Assembly: GCF_019704555.1 (NCBI RefSeq)
Contig: NZ_AP024745.1
Coordinates: 6,642,501 to 6,706,500, forward strand
Reading direction: 5' to 3'
Source: Actinoplanes sp. L3-i22
GTDB taxonomy: Bacteria > Actinomycetota > Actinomycetes > Mycobacteriales > Micromonosporaceae
Length of the DNA: 64,000 nucleotides
In this document: one piece after another, positions 41,946 through 50,878 of the stretch
Layout of the letters: each line of letters begins with the position of its first letter
Numbering within the stretch: position 1 is the stretch's first letter
Made by a program: the position numbers and the translations under genes
The notes under the pieces: generated by a model
Told to the model about the DNA's origin: nothing
The model's database searches: none
What the model saw: the letters and a program-made list of their open reading frames with translations, nothing else

Positions 41946-43124
41946 ATGTTCGGTTTGAACCCAATCAACCTGTTAATCAACGGCGGGGCGGAAGCCGTCG
42001 GCAAGGCCCTCGCCTATCTGGCGGGCGCCCTTGCCGGCTGGCTCATGACGACGTCCAAGGACATCTGTCCCACCACCGGCTCGAATCCGGCGACGTGGGA
42101 TCCGAACTGGTTGCAAACCTGCAACCAGAGCGCGTCGGCGGCGCAGCACCTGCAGCATTTGATGTTGCCGCTGACCGGGCTCGTACTGGCCGGGGGCCTG
42201 CTCTGGCAGGCGACCTTGATGGTGATCACCCGCAAGGGTGAGCCGCTGCTGCAGGCCGGGCGCGGTCTGGTCAACACCGCCCTGTGGGGCGGCATCGGCA
42301 TCGGTGCCGCGCACCTGATGCTCAAGGCCGGCGACGTCTTCAGCGCGTGGGTGATCGACCAGAGCGTGGCCGGCGACGGGAATCCGACGGAGAAGATGCG
42401 GACCGTCGTGCTCGCGATGGTATCGGCGCCCGACAATGCCGATCCGCTGCTCGGGCTGACCGTCAGCTCAATCGCAATGATCTTCATCATCGCGCAGATC
42501 CTGCTGATGGTCTTCCGGGACGGCGGCGTCATCTTCCTCGCCGGCACCAAACAGTTCTCCGCGGCCGGCAAGACACTCTCCCCGAACAACGAGTGGGACT
42601 CCAAGACCACCAGCTGGCTGTGCACCCTGTGCGCGTACAAGCCGATGATGGCCCTGATCTACGCCACCGCGTGGCGGCTGCTGCACGGCGAGGTCCGGGA
42701 CATGTTCACCGGCCTGAGCATCGTGATGCTCTCGGTCATCGCGATGCCGGCGTTGATGAAGTTCTTCACGATCTTCACCGGTCACATCGCCAACGCCGGC
42801 GGCGGACTCGCCTCCGCCGCGGCCGGCGCCGGCGCCGCCCTGCACGCCACCGCGTCGCTGCGCGGCGCCGGCGGCAACAGCGCCGCCGAACACGCCCGGT
42901 ACATGGACAGCACCGGACCGGGCAGCACCGCACCCACCGGCGCCGCCCCGCAGCCGGCGAGCCCCCTGCCGACCCCGAGCGCCGGCAGTCCCGGCGGCAC
43001 GAGCACCGCAGCCGCTTCTGCGGCCGGGCCGGTGCTCGTGGGCACCGTGCACGCCGCCACCGGCGCTGCCCGCGCGGCCGGGAACGCCGCTGACTCCGCC
43101 ACCGGCGGCCGGAGCGGGTCGTGA
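41946..43124 (+). CDS. VirB6/TrbL-like polytopic membrane protein, 392 aa
   Basis: At least six hydrophobic segments (such as MLPLTGLVLAGGLLWQATLM, GLTVSSIAMIFIIAQILLMV and TGLSIVMLSVIAMPALMKFF) precede an Ala/Gly/Pro-rich cytoplasmic tail of about 100 residues. VirB6/TrbL proteins form the inner-membrane part of the type IV channel. An N-terminal Cys pair (KDICPTTG, LQTCNQ) may form an external disulphide. Its stop overlaps the GTG of the SCO6880-like gene. Confidence 0.8.
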   Translation: MFGLNPINLLINGGAEAVGKALAYLAGALAGWLMTTSKDICPTTGSNPATWDPNWLQTCNQSASAAQHLQHLMLPLTGLVLAGGLLWQATLMVITRKGEPLLQAGRGLVNTALWGGIGIGAAHLMLKAGDVFSAWVIDQSVAGDGNPTEKMRTVVLAMVSAPDNADPLLGLTVSSIAMIFIIAQILLMVFRDGGVIFLAGTKQFSAAGKTLSPNNEWDSKTTSWLCTLCAYKPMMALIYATAWRLLHGEVRDMFTGLSIVMLSVIAMPALMKFFTIFTGHIANAGGGLASAAAGAGAALHATASLRGAGGNSAAEHARYMDSTGPGSTAPTGAAPQPASPLPTPSAGSPGGTSTAAASAAGPVLVGTVHAATGAARAAGNAADSATGGRSGS

Positions 43125-44593
43125 CCGGCGAACAGATCCGCACCTACGGGGGCTGGCGTCGCAGCCGCGGCATGGGCCTGCTCGGGCTGGGCCCGGCACA
43201 GACCGCGACCGTGCTCGCCGCGGTCACGGTGCTGGCCATGTCCGGGTCGCTGGGCCTGTCGGTCCTGGCCGTGACCGCAGGGCCCTGCGTGCTGGTGGTC
43301 ATTCTGCTGCTGGCCCGGTGGGACGGCGTGCCGCTGGCGGCGGGGATCGCGCAGCGGGTCCGCTGGCTGGCCGGCACCAGTCGCGGGTCCACCCGCTACC
43401 AGTCCGGGATCGCCGCGGCAGGAGAACACGCGTGGCAGCTGCCGGGGGTGCTGGCCCCGACCCGGCTGCTGGCCGTGCCCGACCCGGGCGGCGACTACGG
43501 CATCGTGCACAACGAGCGGCTCGGCACGATGGCGGTCACGGTGCGGTGCGCGGCCACCTCCACGTGGCTGTCCGACGCCGCGACCACCGCGTCCTGGGTC
43601 GCCTCGTGGGGTGGGTGGCTGGCCAACCTCGGCTATCTGCCGATCGTCGATCATGTCGCGGTCACCGTCGACACCGCCCCCGACCAGGGGTCCCGGCTCG
43701 CTGAGCACGTCGGGCGGCGGATCGTGCCGAACAGCCCGGCCGCGGCCCAGCAGGTGCTGCGCCGGCTCGTGCAGGTGTCCCCGGCGGCGTCCGCCGACGT
43801 GGAGACCCGGGTGACGATCGTGTTCCGGCCCGCGGCGTCGCCGGCCAAGCCCCGCGATCTGCAGGAGGCGGTCGACGAGATCAGCCGCACGCTGCCCGGG
43901 CTGCAGGACGCGCTGGGCGGCTGCGGGCTGACCGTGCTGGGCCGCGCCACCGCCGAGCAGCTCACCACGATCGTGCGGGGCGCGTTCGACCCGGCGATCC
44001 GCGGTGACCTGGCCCGGCTCTCGCAGCACGACCTGGCCCGGTGGATGGACTGGCAGACCAGCGGGCCGGTCGCCGCCCAGGAGCACCTGGACCGGTACGA
44101 GCACGACTCCGGGGTCAGCGTGTCCTGGGCCTGGCACGAGGCGCCGCGCCAAGCCGTGCACGCCGATGTGCTGGCCCGGCTGCTGTGTCCCGGCCCGTAC
44201 ATGAAGCGGGTGACGTTGCTGTACCGGCCGCTGCCCGCCGGTGAGGCCGCCCGGGTCGCGGAGGCCGAGGTCAACGCGGCGTCGTTCCGGCAGGCCTACC
44301 ACCGGGCGCAGAAACGCGACGAGACCGCCCGGGACCTGGCCGACCGGGAACGCGCGCAGCAGACCGCCCGCGAGGAGGCCACCGGCGCCGGCGTCGGCCT
44401 GCTGAGCCTGTTCGTCACCACCACCGTCCTGGACGCCGACGATCTGGGCCGGGCGGTCGCCGACGTCGAATCCCGCGCCGACGTCGCGAAGATCCGGCTA
44501 CGCCGCCAGCGCGCCGCGCAGGCCGCCGGCTTCGCCGCGACCCTGCCGTGCGGGGTGTGCCCACCGCAGCTGGCACGGCACTGGCCGCGCTGA
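43121..44593 (+). CDS. SCO6880-family type IV secretion protein, 490 aa
   Basis: GTG 43121 overlaps the previous stop. Two N-terminal transmembrane helices (TATVLAAVTVLAMSGSLGLS and VLAVTAGPCVLVVILLLARW) resemble VirB3/PrgI. They are followed by a large cytoplasmic region that resembles the N-terminal part of VirB4, without a Walker A motif. SCO6880-type proteins sit between VirB6- and VirB4-like genes in actinobacterial conjugation clusters, as here. It probably anchors the VirB4-like ATPase to the membrane. Confidence 0.8.
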   Translation: MTGEQIRTYGGWRRSRGMGLLGLGPAQTATVLAAVTVLAMSGSLGLSVLAVTAGPCVLVVILLLARWDGVPLAAGIAQRVRWLAGTSRGSTRYQSGIAAAGEHAWQLPGVLAPTRLLAVPDPGGDYGIVHNERLGTMAVTVRCAATSTWLSDAATTASWVASWGGWLANLGYLPIVDHVAVTVDTAPDQGSRLAEHVGRRIVPNSPAAAQQVLRRLVQVSPAASADVETRVTIVFRPAASPAKPRDLQEAVDEISRTLPGLQDALGGCGLTVLGRATAEQLTTIVRGAFDPAIRGDLARLSQHDLARWMDWQTSGPVAAQEHLDRYEHDSGVSVSWAWHEAPRQAVHADVLARLLCPGPYMKRVTLLYRPLPAGEAARVAEAEVNAASFRQAYHRAQKRDETARDLADRERAQQTAREEATGAGVGLLSLFVTTTVLDADDLGRAVADVESRADVAKIRLRRQRAAQAAGFAATLPCGVCPPQLARHWPR

Positions 44594-44649
44594 CCCCCGC
44601 CACCGCCCAACGCCAATACCCCCTTTTTCGTGAGAGGTCTGGAATTGAG

Positions 44650-45258
44650 ATGAGTCTGTTCGATCAGCTGGCCGATCGGCTCCGGACCGCGGCCCAGCGG
44701 CGCGCAAGCAGCCAGCCCGTTGCCGGGGCCGAAGCCGGGATCCGCGCCGGGCAGGCCGCGTTCGCCGCCGCGCCCGACGACCACGCCCGCAGCGCCGCGT
44801 TGTCCGGCCTGGCCGGCCTGCACGAGCGCCTCGGCGCGCTGCAACCTGCCCAGGCGGGTGCCCGCGCGCAGCAGGCCGGGCTGCTGTACGACCTGGCCGA
44901 GGTCTATCACGCGCGGAGCGCGGCGTCGCCGCCGAGCCGGCCGTGGGCGCACGGCCCGGCCCCGGACGTGGTCACCGGTTCCCTGCGCGAGATGGCCCAG
45001 ACCGACAACCTGAGATTCCACCGCACCAGCCTGCTGCTGGCCCGGAAGGCGATCGGCCGCGGCGATCCGCGGGCCGCCGCGATCGACCTGGTGACCAGCG
45101 CCTTGGCCGCCACCCTGCGCCGGCCGGGCACCGGCCAGCACCACGGTCAGCCGGTCGCGCAGGCATTCACCCGGCTGCGCCCCACCCCGGCACCGGCCCC
45201 GCCGCCGGCAGCGTCGGCGACGGGGCGTGCCGGCGCGGCTGAACGGCGCGGCCGGTGA
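44650..45258 (+). CDS. Transfer-operon protein with helical core and basic tail, 202 aa
   Basis: ATG 44650 is preferred; the open frame extends upstream into the previous gene without a better start. The core is helical (ALSGLAGLHERLGALQPAQA, GLLYDLAEVYHARS) and is related to the gene at 46249, which has an equivalent LTERLAVLAPAD...ALSGAYYRRAG segment. The C-terminus reads VAQAFTRLRPTPAP, then an Ala/Pro/Arg tail, the recurrent ending of this element. No known family. Position between SCO6880 and VirB4 suggests a channel component or exported substrate. Confidence 0.65.
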   Translation: MSLFDQLADRLRTAAQRRASSQPVAGAEAGIRAGQAAFAAAPDDHARSAALSGLAGLHERLGALQPAQAGARAQQAGLLYDLAEVYHARSAASPPSRPWAHGPAPDVVTGSLREMAQTDNLRFHRTSLLLARKAIGRGDPRAAAIDLVTSALAATLRRPGTGQHHGQPVAQAFTRLRPTPAPAPPPAASATGRAGAAERRGR

Positions 45259-46190
45259 GCGAGCTGCGGTTCCGGATCGAGGACGGGCCCCTGCAGGGCT
45301 GGTACGCCGAGTACCACGCAGCCAGCGCGCAGCTGCGGCCGCTGTCGCAGACGCTCATCGTGCAGCCGCCCGCGCACCTGGACGCGGCGGCGCTGCGGGT
45401 CAGCCTGAGCCTGACGATCCGCCCGGGCGACCCGCAGTGGGAGGTCATGAAGACCCTCGCCCGGCAGCAGGCGAACACCGCGCACGCCCAGCAGACCCGC
45501 GCAGCCGCGTTGGGGCTGCTCCTGCCCCGGGTGCGCGCGGGGATGGCGGTCCGCGACGGCTGGCACGTGCAGCGCGGCTCGTCGCCGACCCCGGCGATCA
45601 GCGGCCGGCTCACCGATCTGACCGGCCCGGAGAGCACGGTGCGGGTCAGCGCCGCCGACAACTGGCGCCCCGCCGACAGCCGGCGCCAGTTGCACACCCG
45701 GATCGCCCGGGACGGCCTGGACACCACGTTCGGCTGGGTGCGCCAGAACGCCCTGGCGACTCCGGGCCTGCCCGCCGGGCAGAGCCGTCCGGAGTGGACC
45801 GGGCACACCGAGCAGTTCCTGCGGACCCCGCTGCCGGGCCAGCCCCGGCCCGGCCAGTACGTCATCGAGTTCGTCAACGCGACCGCCAGCCACGGACTGC
45901 ACCGCCGGATCGCCGACAACGTCGAGCAGGCGCAGCACTGGGCGGCCACCCACCGGCCGTTCAACAACACCGACGTCACGGTCGCCCTGGTCGTCGGGGT
46001 CGACAACGGCTGGCCGGTCACCGAGCCCGTCGACCTGGGGCCGGCCGCCCGGCCGGGCCCGCATCGGCCCGCGGCCGCCGCCGCGTTTCCGGTGCCGCCG
46101 GCCGCCCGGCCCTCCACCGGCGCTCCCCCACCGGCCGAGACCACCGGGCCGCCGGTGGTCCGCAACACCCCGCCCGGCGCCCGCCGCTAA
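45255..46190 (+). CDS. Transfer-operon protein, 311 aa
   Basis: GTG 45255 overlaps the previous stop. The first 230 residues look like a compact folded protein (RFRIEDGPLQGWYAEYH, LRVSLSLTIRPGDPQWEV, GQYVIEFVNATASHGLHRRI) with no membrane segment. The tail contains AAAFPVPPAARP and ends in a Pro/Ala/Arg stretch. It is not a family I can name. It may act with the neighbouring proteins in the channel base or as a transferred protein. Confidence 0.65.
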   Translation: MSELRFRIEDGPLQGWYAEYHAASAQLRPLSQTLIVQPPAHLDAAALRVSLSLTIRPGDPQWEVMKTLARQQANTAHAQQTRAAALGLLLPRVRAGMAVRDGWHVQRGSSPTPAISGRLTDLTGPESTVRVSAADNWRPADSRRQLHTRIARDGLDTTFGWVRQNALATPGLPAGQSRPEWTGHTEQFLRTPLPGQPRPGQYVIEFVNATASHGLHRRIADNVEQAQHWAATHRPFNNTDVTVALVVGVDNGWPVTEPVDLGPAARPGPHRPAAAAAFPVPPAARPSTGAPPPAETTGPPVVRNTPPGARR

Positions 46191-46248
46191 CCCCCGGGGC
46201 CTGCCCGCCGCCGGGTGCTGCCCGGCAACCAGCCGATTGGAGCTTCTC

Positions 46249-46944
46249 ATGGGGATCATCTCGACCGTCACCGCCCGGCTGCGCTCGCTCACCCACCGGG
46301 CCGCGCCGGCCGGCCCCGACACGCCGGCCGCCGACCCCGGCATGGTTGGTGACCTCGACCTCGGCGACCGGCTCGCCCGACTGGCCCGGCTCACCGAGCG
46401 CCTCGCGGTCCTCGCCCCGGCCGACACGGTGCCCTGGCAGCGGCACGCCCTGATGCTGCGCGCCCTGTCCGGCGCCTACTACCGGCGGGCCGGCCTGCAC
46501 CTGCCGCACCCGGACCCGGCCCGCGCGTTCCCGGCGGTCGCCGAACTGCTGCAACAGCTGCAGGTCACCGGCGGCCGGACCCGCCAGGCCGCACTGCTGG
46601 GGCAGATCCACGCCGCGCTGCACGCCGCCGACGGGCGTGACCCGGCGCTCGACGCCGTCCGGGTCGCAGCCGCCGAACTCGCGGCACCCCCGCTGGGCGC
46701 GCAGCGGCCGCCAGCCCGGCCGGCGCAGGACACGTACCGGCCCGCCCGGCCCGAGAGCACCGCAGGGGCCGGTCACAGCCCGACGCCCGCCGCCGCTGCC
46801 GGGGCCCGGCCGTCCGGAGCCCGGCTCGCCTCGCAGTTCCCCCGGTGGGGGTCCGCGACGACGGCGCGGCCGGTGGTCGCCCCGGTGCTGCGCAGCCCGG
46901 CCGCCCGCGCCGACGGCCTGCGCCCGGCAGGCCGCTCCCGGTGA
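46249..46944 (+). CDS. Paralogue of the 44650 protein, 231 aa
   Basis: ATG 46249 follows GGAG at 7 bases. The start (MGIISTVTARLRSL) and the segment LARLTERLAVLAPADTVPWQ match the 44650 protein's layout, pointing to duplication inside the operon. The tail has LASQFPRWGSAT and ends basic (GLRPAGRSR). Soluble and helical; no catalytic motif. Confidence 0.65.
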   Translation: MGIISTVTARLRSLTHRAAPAGPDTPAADPGMVGDLDLGDRLARLARLTERLAVLAPADTVPWQRHALMLRALSGAYYRRAGLHLPHPDPARAFPAVAELLQQLQVTGGRTRQAALLGQIHAALHAADGRDPALDAVRVAAAELAAPPLGAQRPPARPAQDTYRPARPESTAGAGHSPTPAAAAGARPSGARLASQFPRWGSATTARPVVAPVLRSPAARADGLRPAGRSR

Positions 46945-47507
46945 CCGGACCGCAGGACGACCCGGGTGAGGCGGTCCTCAACCCGGAGCTCGCGTTCCGA
47001 CCGGGCCATCCGCCCGACGATGTGCAGGCCAAACAGGTGCCGGCCGGGGCCTGGGATCTGGCGATCGGGCCCGCAGGCGAGGGTGCCCACCCGTTGTTCG
47101 TCGTCGCCGTGCTCCTGCCCCGCCCCGATGCGACCCGCCCCGGCCACCACGTCGACCAGACGCCGCGGTGGCTGGCCGTCAGCCATCGCGAGGCCGCAGT
47201 CCGGGCGGCGGCCCTGCGCTGGCAGGCGTCCGCGGCCACGCTCACCCTCAGCGACCGGATCCGGTGGCAGCCCACCCCGCCGCGATCCACGCCGCCGGCC
47301 GGGCAGCGGGACCTGACCACGCTGCTCGGCCACGCCGAGGCCGAGCAACTGCGCACCGCCATGACCGCCGCCGGGACGGCCCGGCCCGCCCGCCCGCTGA
47401 TGGCCGCATTCCCGCCGCTGCGCCCCGCCGCCGGCGCTACCGCCGCTACCCCCATGCCGGCCGCCGGTTCCGACCGGGCGCAGCGCCCCGGCCCGCCGCA
47501 GCGCTAA
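46941..47507 (+). CDS. Transfer-operon protein, 188 aa
   Basis: GTG 46941 overlaps the previous stop. The core is alpha/beta (WDLAIGPAGEGAHPLFVVAV, RWLAVSHREAAVRAAALRWQ). The tail is MAAFPPLRPAAGATAA, then a Pro/Arg-rich end, close to the ending of the 54609-55688 protein. Its partner status mirrors the 44650/45255 pair, as if a two-gene block was duplicated. Family unknown. Confidence 0.65.
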   Translation: MTGPQDDPGEAVLNPELAFRPGHPPDDVQAKQVPAGAWDLAIGPAGEGAHPLFVVAVLLPRPDATRPGHHVDQTPRWLAVSHREAAVRAAALRWQASAATLTLSDRIRWQPTPPRSTPPAGQRDLTTLLGHAEAEQLRTAMTAAGTARPARPLMAAFPPLRPAAGATAATPMPAAGSDRAQRPGPPQR

Positions 47508-47565
47508 CCGGCCACGCCCACCCTTCGATTCGCCCCTGCCACCCGTCATGAGGAGCACCCCCACG

Positions 47566-49014
47566 ATGAGATCGCGTACCCCGCTCGCCCCGGCCTGGGG
47601 ACACCGCGGTCCGGCCGCCGGCCGGGCCGCGCACGTCGCCCCCGGCATGGAATACCAGGGCACCACCCAGCAGCTATGCGGGCTGTACCCGTTCGTCGCG
47701 GGCTCCGGAGCGCCGACGATCGGCGTCCCGATCGGCCGGCACATGCTCTGGGGCGAGGTCGTCTGCCTCGACCCCCTCGAGTGGCTGCGCGAGGGCCTGG
47801 TCACCAACCCGGGGGTCTTCGTCCTCGGTCAGCCCGGCTCCGGCAAATCCACGATCGCCAAGCGGCTGATCACCGGGATGTGCGGCTTCGGCGTCAACAC
47901 GCTGATCCTGGGCGACACCAAGCCGGACTACACGCCGCTGGTCGAGCACCTCGGCGGGCAGGTGATCCGGGTCGGCCGCGGCTTGGACAGGATCAACCCG
48001 CTGGACTCCGGGCCGCTGGGCGCCGCGCTGACCCGGATGGGCGTCGAGGAGGCCCGCAAGTTGCGCCTGGAGGTCCGCGGCCGGCGGATGTCGCTGCTGC
48101 TGGCCCTGTGCGCCCTGGTCCGCGGCACCCCGCTGTCGAACACCGAAGAAGTAATCGTCGGCCGAGCCGTCGATGTGCTCGCCGAGCGCCTCGACCACGA
48201 CCCGACCGTCCCGGACGTGCTGCATCTGGTCGAGACCGGCTGCGACGAGCTGATGGCGGCCGCCCGGGCCCGCTCCGACGGCGAGTTCCGGCGCCGCGCC
48301 GCCGAGCTCGTGCCGACCCTCGCGCTGCTGTGCGAAGGGTCGCTGCGCGGGATCTTCGACGGCCCGACCAGCCGCCCGCTGGATCTGGACGCCCCGGCGG
48401 TCAGTGTGGACATCTCGCAGGTCGCCGCCGCCGGCGACCAGCTCGTGGCCGCCGCGATGCTGTGCACCTGGGCATACGGGTTCGCCGCGGTCGACGCCGC
48501 CAGCGTCCTGGCCGATCAAGGCCTGGCGCCGCGCCGGCAGCACCTCGGCGTGATGGACGAGCTGTGGCGGGCCCTGCGCGGCGCGTCCGGCCTGGTCGAG
48601 CACGCCGACGCGTTGACCAGGTTGAACCGGGCCAAGGGCATGGCCTCGATCATGGTCACCCACTCGCTCGCCGACCTGGACGCGCTGCCGACCGAGGCGG
48701 ACCGGGCCAAAGCTCAAGGGTTCGTCGAGCGGGCCTCGATCAAAATTCTGGCCGGGCTGCCGCCGCGCGAACTCACCCGGGTCAACGAAGTCGTCCGGCT
48801 CTCCAGTAGGGAACGGGACCTGGTCGCCTCGTGGGCGGCGCCGGAGGCCTGGCACACCGGGTCGGTCCACCCGGGCCGCGGCAAATATTTGATCAAAACC
48901 GGGGAGCGGCCGGGCCTGCCGGTGTCGCTGACGCTGGTCGACGACGAGTGGCGGCTCTACGACACCGACGCCGCCATCCGGCTGCCCGGCACCACGTCAC
49001 CCGGCCAGCGCTGA
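47566..49014 (+). CDS. VirB4-like conjugation ATPase, 482 aa
   Basis: ATG 47566 has GAGGAG upstream at 10 bases; ATG 47548 is the alternative. Walker A is FVLGQPGSGKSTIAKRL (residue about 92) and Walker B is HLGVMDELWRAL. The C-terminal arm SIMVTHSLADLDALP fits the sensor part of VirB4/TraC ATPases. The protein is shorter than classical VirB4 because the N-terminal part seems to be the separate SCO6880 gene. It powers assembly of the channel and works with the coupling protein encoded next. Confidence 0.85.
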   Translation: MRSRTPLAPAWGHRGPAAGRAAHVAPGMEYQGTTQQLCGLYPFVAGSGAPTIGVPIGRHMLWGEVVCLDPLEWLREGLVTNPGVFVLGQPGSGKSTIAKRLITGMCGFGVNTLILGDTKPDYTPLVEHLGGQVIRVGRGLDRINPLDSGPLGAALTRMGVEEARKLRLEVRGRRMSLLLALCALVRGTPLSNTEEVIVGRAVDVLAERLDHDPTVPDVLHLVETGCDELMAAARARSDGEFRRRAAELVPTLALLCEGSLRGIFDGPTSRPLDLDAPAVSVDISQVAAAGDQLVAAAMLCTWAYGFAAVDAASVLADQGLAPRRQHLGVMDELWRALRGASGLVEHADALTRLNRAKGMASIMVTHSLADLDALPTEADRAKAQGFVERASIKILAGLPPRELTRVNEVVRLSSRERDLVASWAAPEAWHTGSVHPGRGKYLIKTGERPGLPVSLTLVDDEWRLYDTDAAIRLPGTTSPGQR

Positions 49015-49032
49015 CCGGGCGGGGTCACGACG

Positions 49033-50874
49033 ATGATGACGCGACCTGTCGAGCCGCGCGGCACCGCCGGCGGCGCCACCACCGCCTGGGTGCTGCTCGG
49101 ACTGTGGTGGGCCGCGATCTGCCTGCTCTGGCTGTCCTGGGCGGCCGGACGGATCGCCGCCACCCTCACCCGCCGGCCGGCGACCGGACCCCGGTTCGGC
49201 ACCGACTTCGTGCAGCAGCTGGTCCGCGCCGACTGGCACACCTTGTGGCCGGGCGTGTCACCGACCCTGGTGGCGGTCACCTACGGGCTGCTGCTGGCCT
49301 GCGCTACCGCCCTGGTCACGGCAGGGATAGCGGTGTGGCAGCGGCACCGACCGGACGCCGAGGACCCGCTCCCGTCGCTCGCCAGCCGCTCCGAGATCAC
49401 ACCGATGACCGCACCCGAGGTCGCGGCGAAGGCCCGCCGGCTGCGGACCTCACTCAAAGATGTCCCGGTCAAGGAGATCGATCCGGAGGCCGCCGGGGTG
49501 CTGCTCGGCGCGCACCGGCGGCGCCGCGGCACCGGTGCCCGGGTGTTCGCCGGGTGGGAGGACGTCGTGCTGGCCATCATGGCGCCGCGCTCGGGAAAGA
49601 CCACCGCGCTGGCCGTCACCGCGGTGCTCCACGCGCCGGGGGCGGCGCTGGCCACCAGCAACAAGGGCGATCTGTGGGCCACCACAGCCGGAGACCGGCG
49701 CGAGCACGGCGCCGTCTGGACGTTCGACCCGCAGGCGATCACCCACACCCCGCAGACCTGGTGGGTGGATCTGCTCGCCACGGTGGAGACGGTCGAGGAC
49801 GCGCTGCGGCTGGCCGACCACTTCGTGCAGGAGATCCGCTCCCAGGACGGCAACGATGACTTCTGGGCCAAGGGCGCCCTGGACCTGCTCGCGTCGCTGA
49901 TCCTGGCGGCGGCGGTGAGCACCGGCAGCCTGGACTCGGTGCAGGAATGGCTGTCGGATTCGATCACCCGCGAGCCGGTGCAGATCCTGGAGCAGGCTGG
50001 GTTCGTCGCCTCCGCGCGGGCCCTGGCCGGGCGGCAGGCCGGCGCCCCGGAAACCCGGGAAGGGATCTACGAGACCGCACGGACCGCAGCGGCGTGCCTG
50101 TCCAACCCGGAAATCATGCGCTGGGTCTGTCCTCCGGAAGACCGGCGGCTGCCGGCCCTCGACGTTGACGCGTTCGTCGCCTCGCGCGACACCCTGTACC
50201 TGCTGTCCAAGGACGGTGCGGCCGCGGCCGCACCGCTGGTGGCCGCGCTCACCGACCAGGTGCTGCGTGCCGGAGTCCTGCTCGCCGAGGCCAACGGCGG
50301 GCGACTCGATCCCCCGCTGGTCGCGGTCCTCGACGAGGCCGCCAACATTTGCAAGATCAAAGATTTGCCGGACCTCTACAGCCATTTCGGCTCCCGCGGG
50401 ATCTGCCCGATCACCATCCTGCAGTCCTACCGGCAAGGCACCCGGGTGTGGGGCGACCGGGGCATGGACGCCCTGTGGTCGGCGGCCACCGTGAAACTCA
50501 TCGGCGCCGGGATCGATGACGCCCGCTTCGCTGAAGACCTGTCCCGGCTCGTCGGCGAGCACGACGTCACGGTCGCCTCCCGCACCCGCGACGGCCAAGG
50601 TGGCACCTCGCACCAGGTCTCCATCCGCCGGCAGCGGATCCTCGACCCGGCCCAGATCCGGGCGCTACCGAAAGGCACCGCGCTGCTGCTGGCCACCGGC
50701 GTCCGGGTGGCCATGCTCACCCTGCTGCCCTGGTACGACAGTGCCCGCGCCGACCAGCTGGCCGCCGCGGTCGCCGCGTCCACCGCTGACATGACCCGCC
50801 GTGCCCAGCAGGCCCGCGCCGCCCGGCAGGCCCGCCTCAAGCTGCGCACCGCCCACCGCGCAGGCCGCGCATAA
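49033..50874 (+). CDS. VirD4/TraG-like coupling protein, 613 aa
   Basis: Two N-terminal transmembrane segments (WVLLGLWWAAICLLWLSWAA and TYGLLLACATALVTAGIAVW) precede the motor domain with Walker A VLAIMAPRSGKTTAL (residue about 190) and Walker B PPLVAVLDEAANICK. These are the hallmarks of type IV coupling proteins, which bring the relaxase-DNA complex and protein substrates to the channel. It lies 18 bases after the VirB4-like gene. It is the expected reader of a C-terminal export signal. Confidence 0.9.
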   Translation: MMTRPVEPRGTAGGATTAWVLLGLWWAAICLLWLSWAAGRIAATLTRRPATGPRFGTDFVQQLVRADWHTLWPGVSPTLVAVTYGLLLACATALVTAGIAVWQRHRPDAEDPLPSLASRSEITPMTAPEVAAKARRLRTSLKDVPVKEIDPEAAGVLLGAHRRRRGTGARVFAGWEDVVLAIMAPRSGKTTALAVTAVLHAPGAALATSNKGDLWATTAGDRREHGAVWTFDPQAITHTPQTWWVDLLATVETVEDALRLADHFVQEIRSQDGNDDFWAKGALDLLASLILAAAVSTGSLDSVQEWLSDSITREPVQILEQAGFVASARALAGRQAGAPETREGIYETARTAAACLSNPEIMRWVCPPEDRRLPALDVDAFVASRDTLYLLSKDGAAAAAPLVAALTDQVLRAGVLLAEANGGRLDPPLVAVLDEAANICKIKDLPDLYSHFGSRGICPITILQSYRQGTRVWGDRGMDALWSAATVKLIGAGIDDARFAEDLSRLVGEHDVTVASRTRDGQGGTSHQVSIRRQRILDPAQIRALPKGTALLLATGVRVAMLTLLPWYDSARADQLAAAVAASTADMTRRAQQARAARQARLKLRTAHRAGRA

Positions 50875-50878
50875 CGCC

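Noticed and set aside
42782..44302. 506-codon minus-strand frame opposite the VirB6- and SCO6880-like genes
   Set aside because: Spans two real plus-strand genes and has shadow composition.
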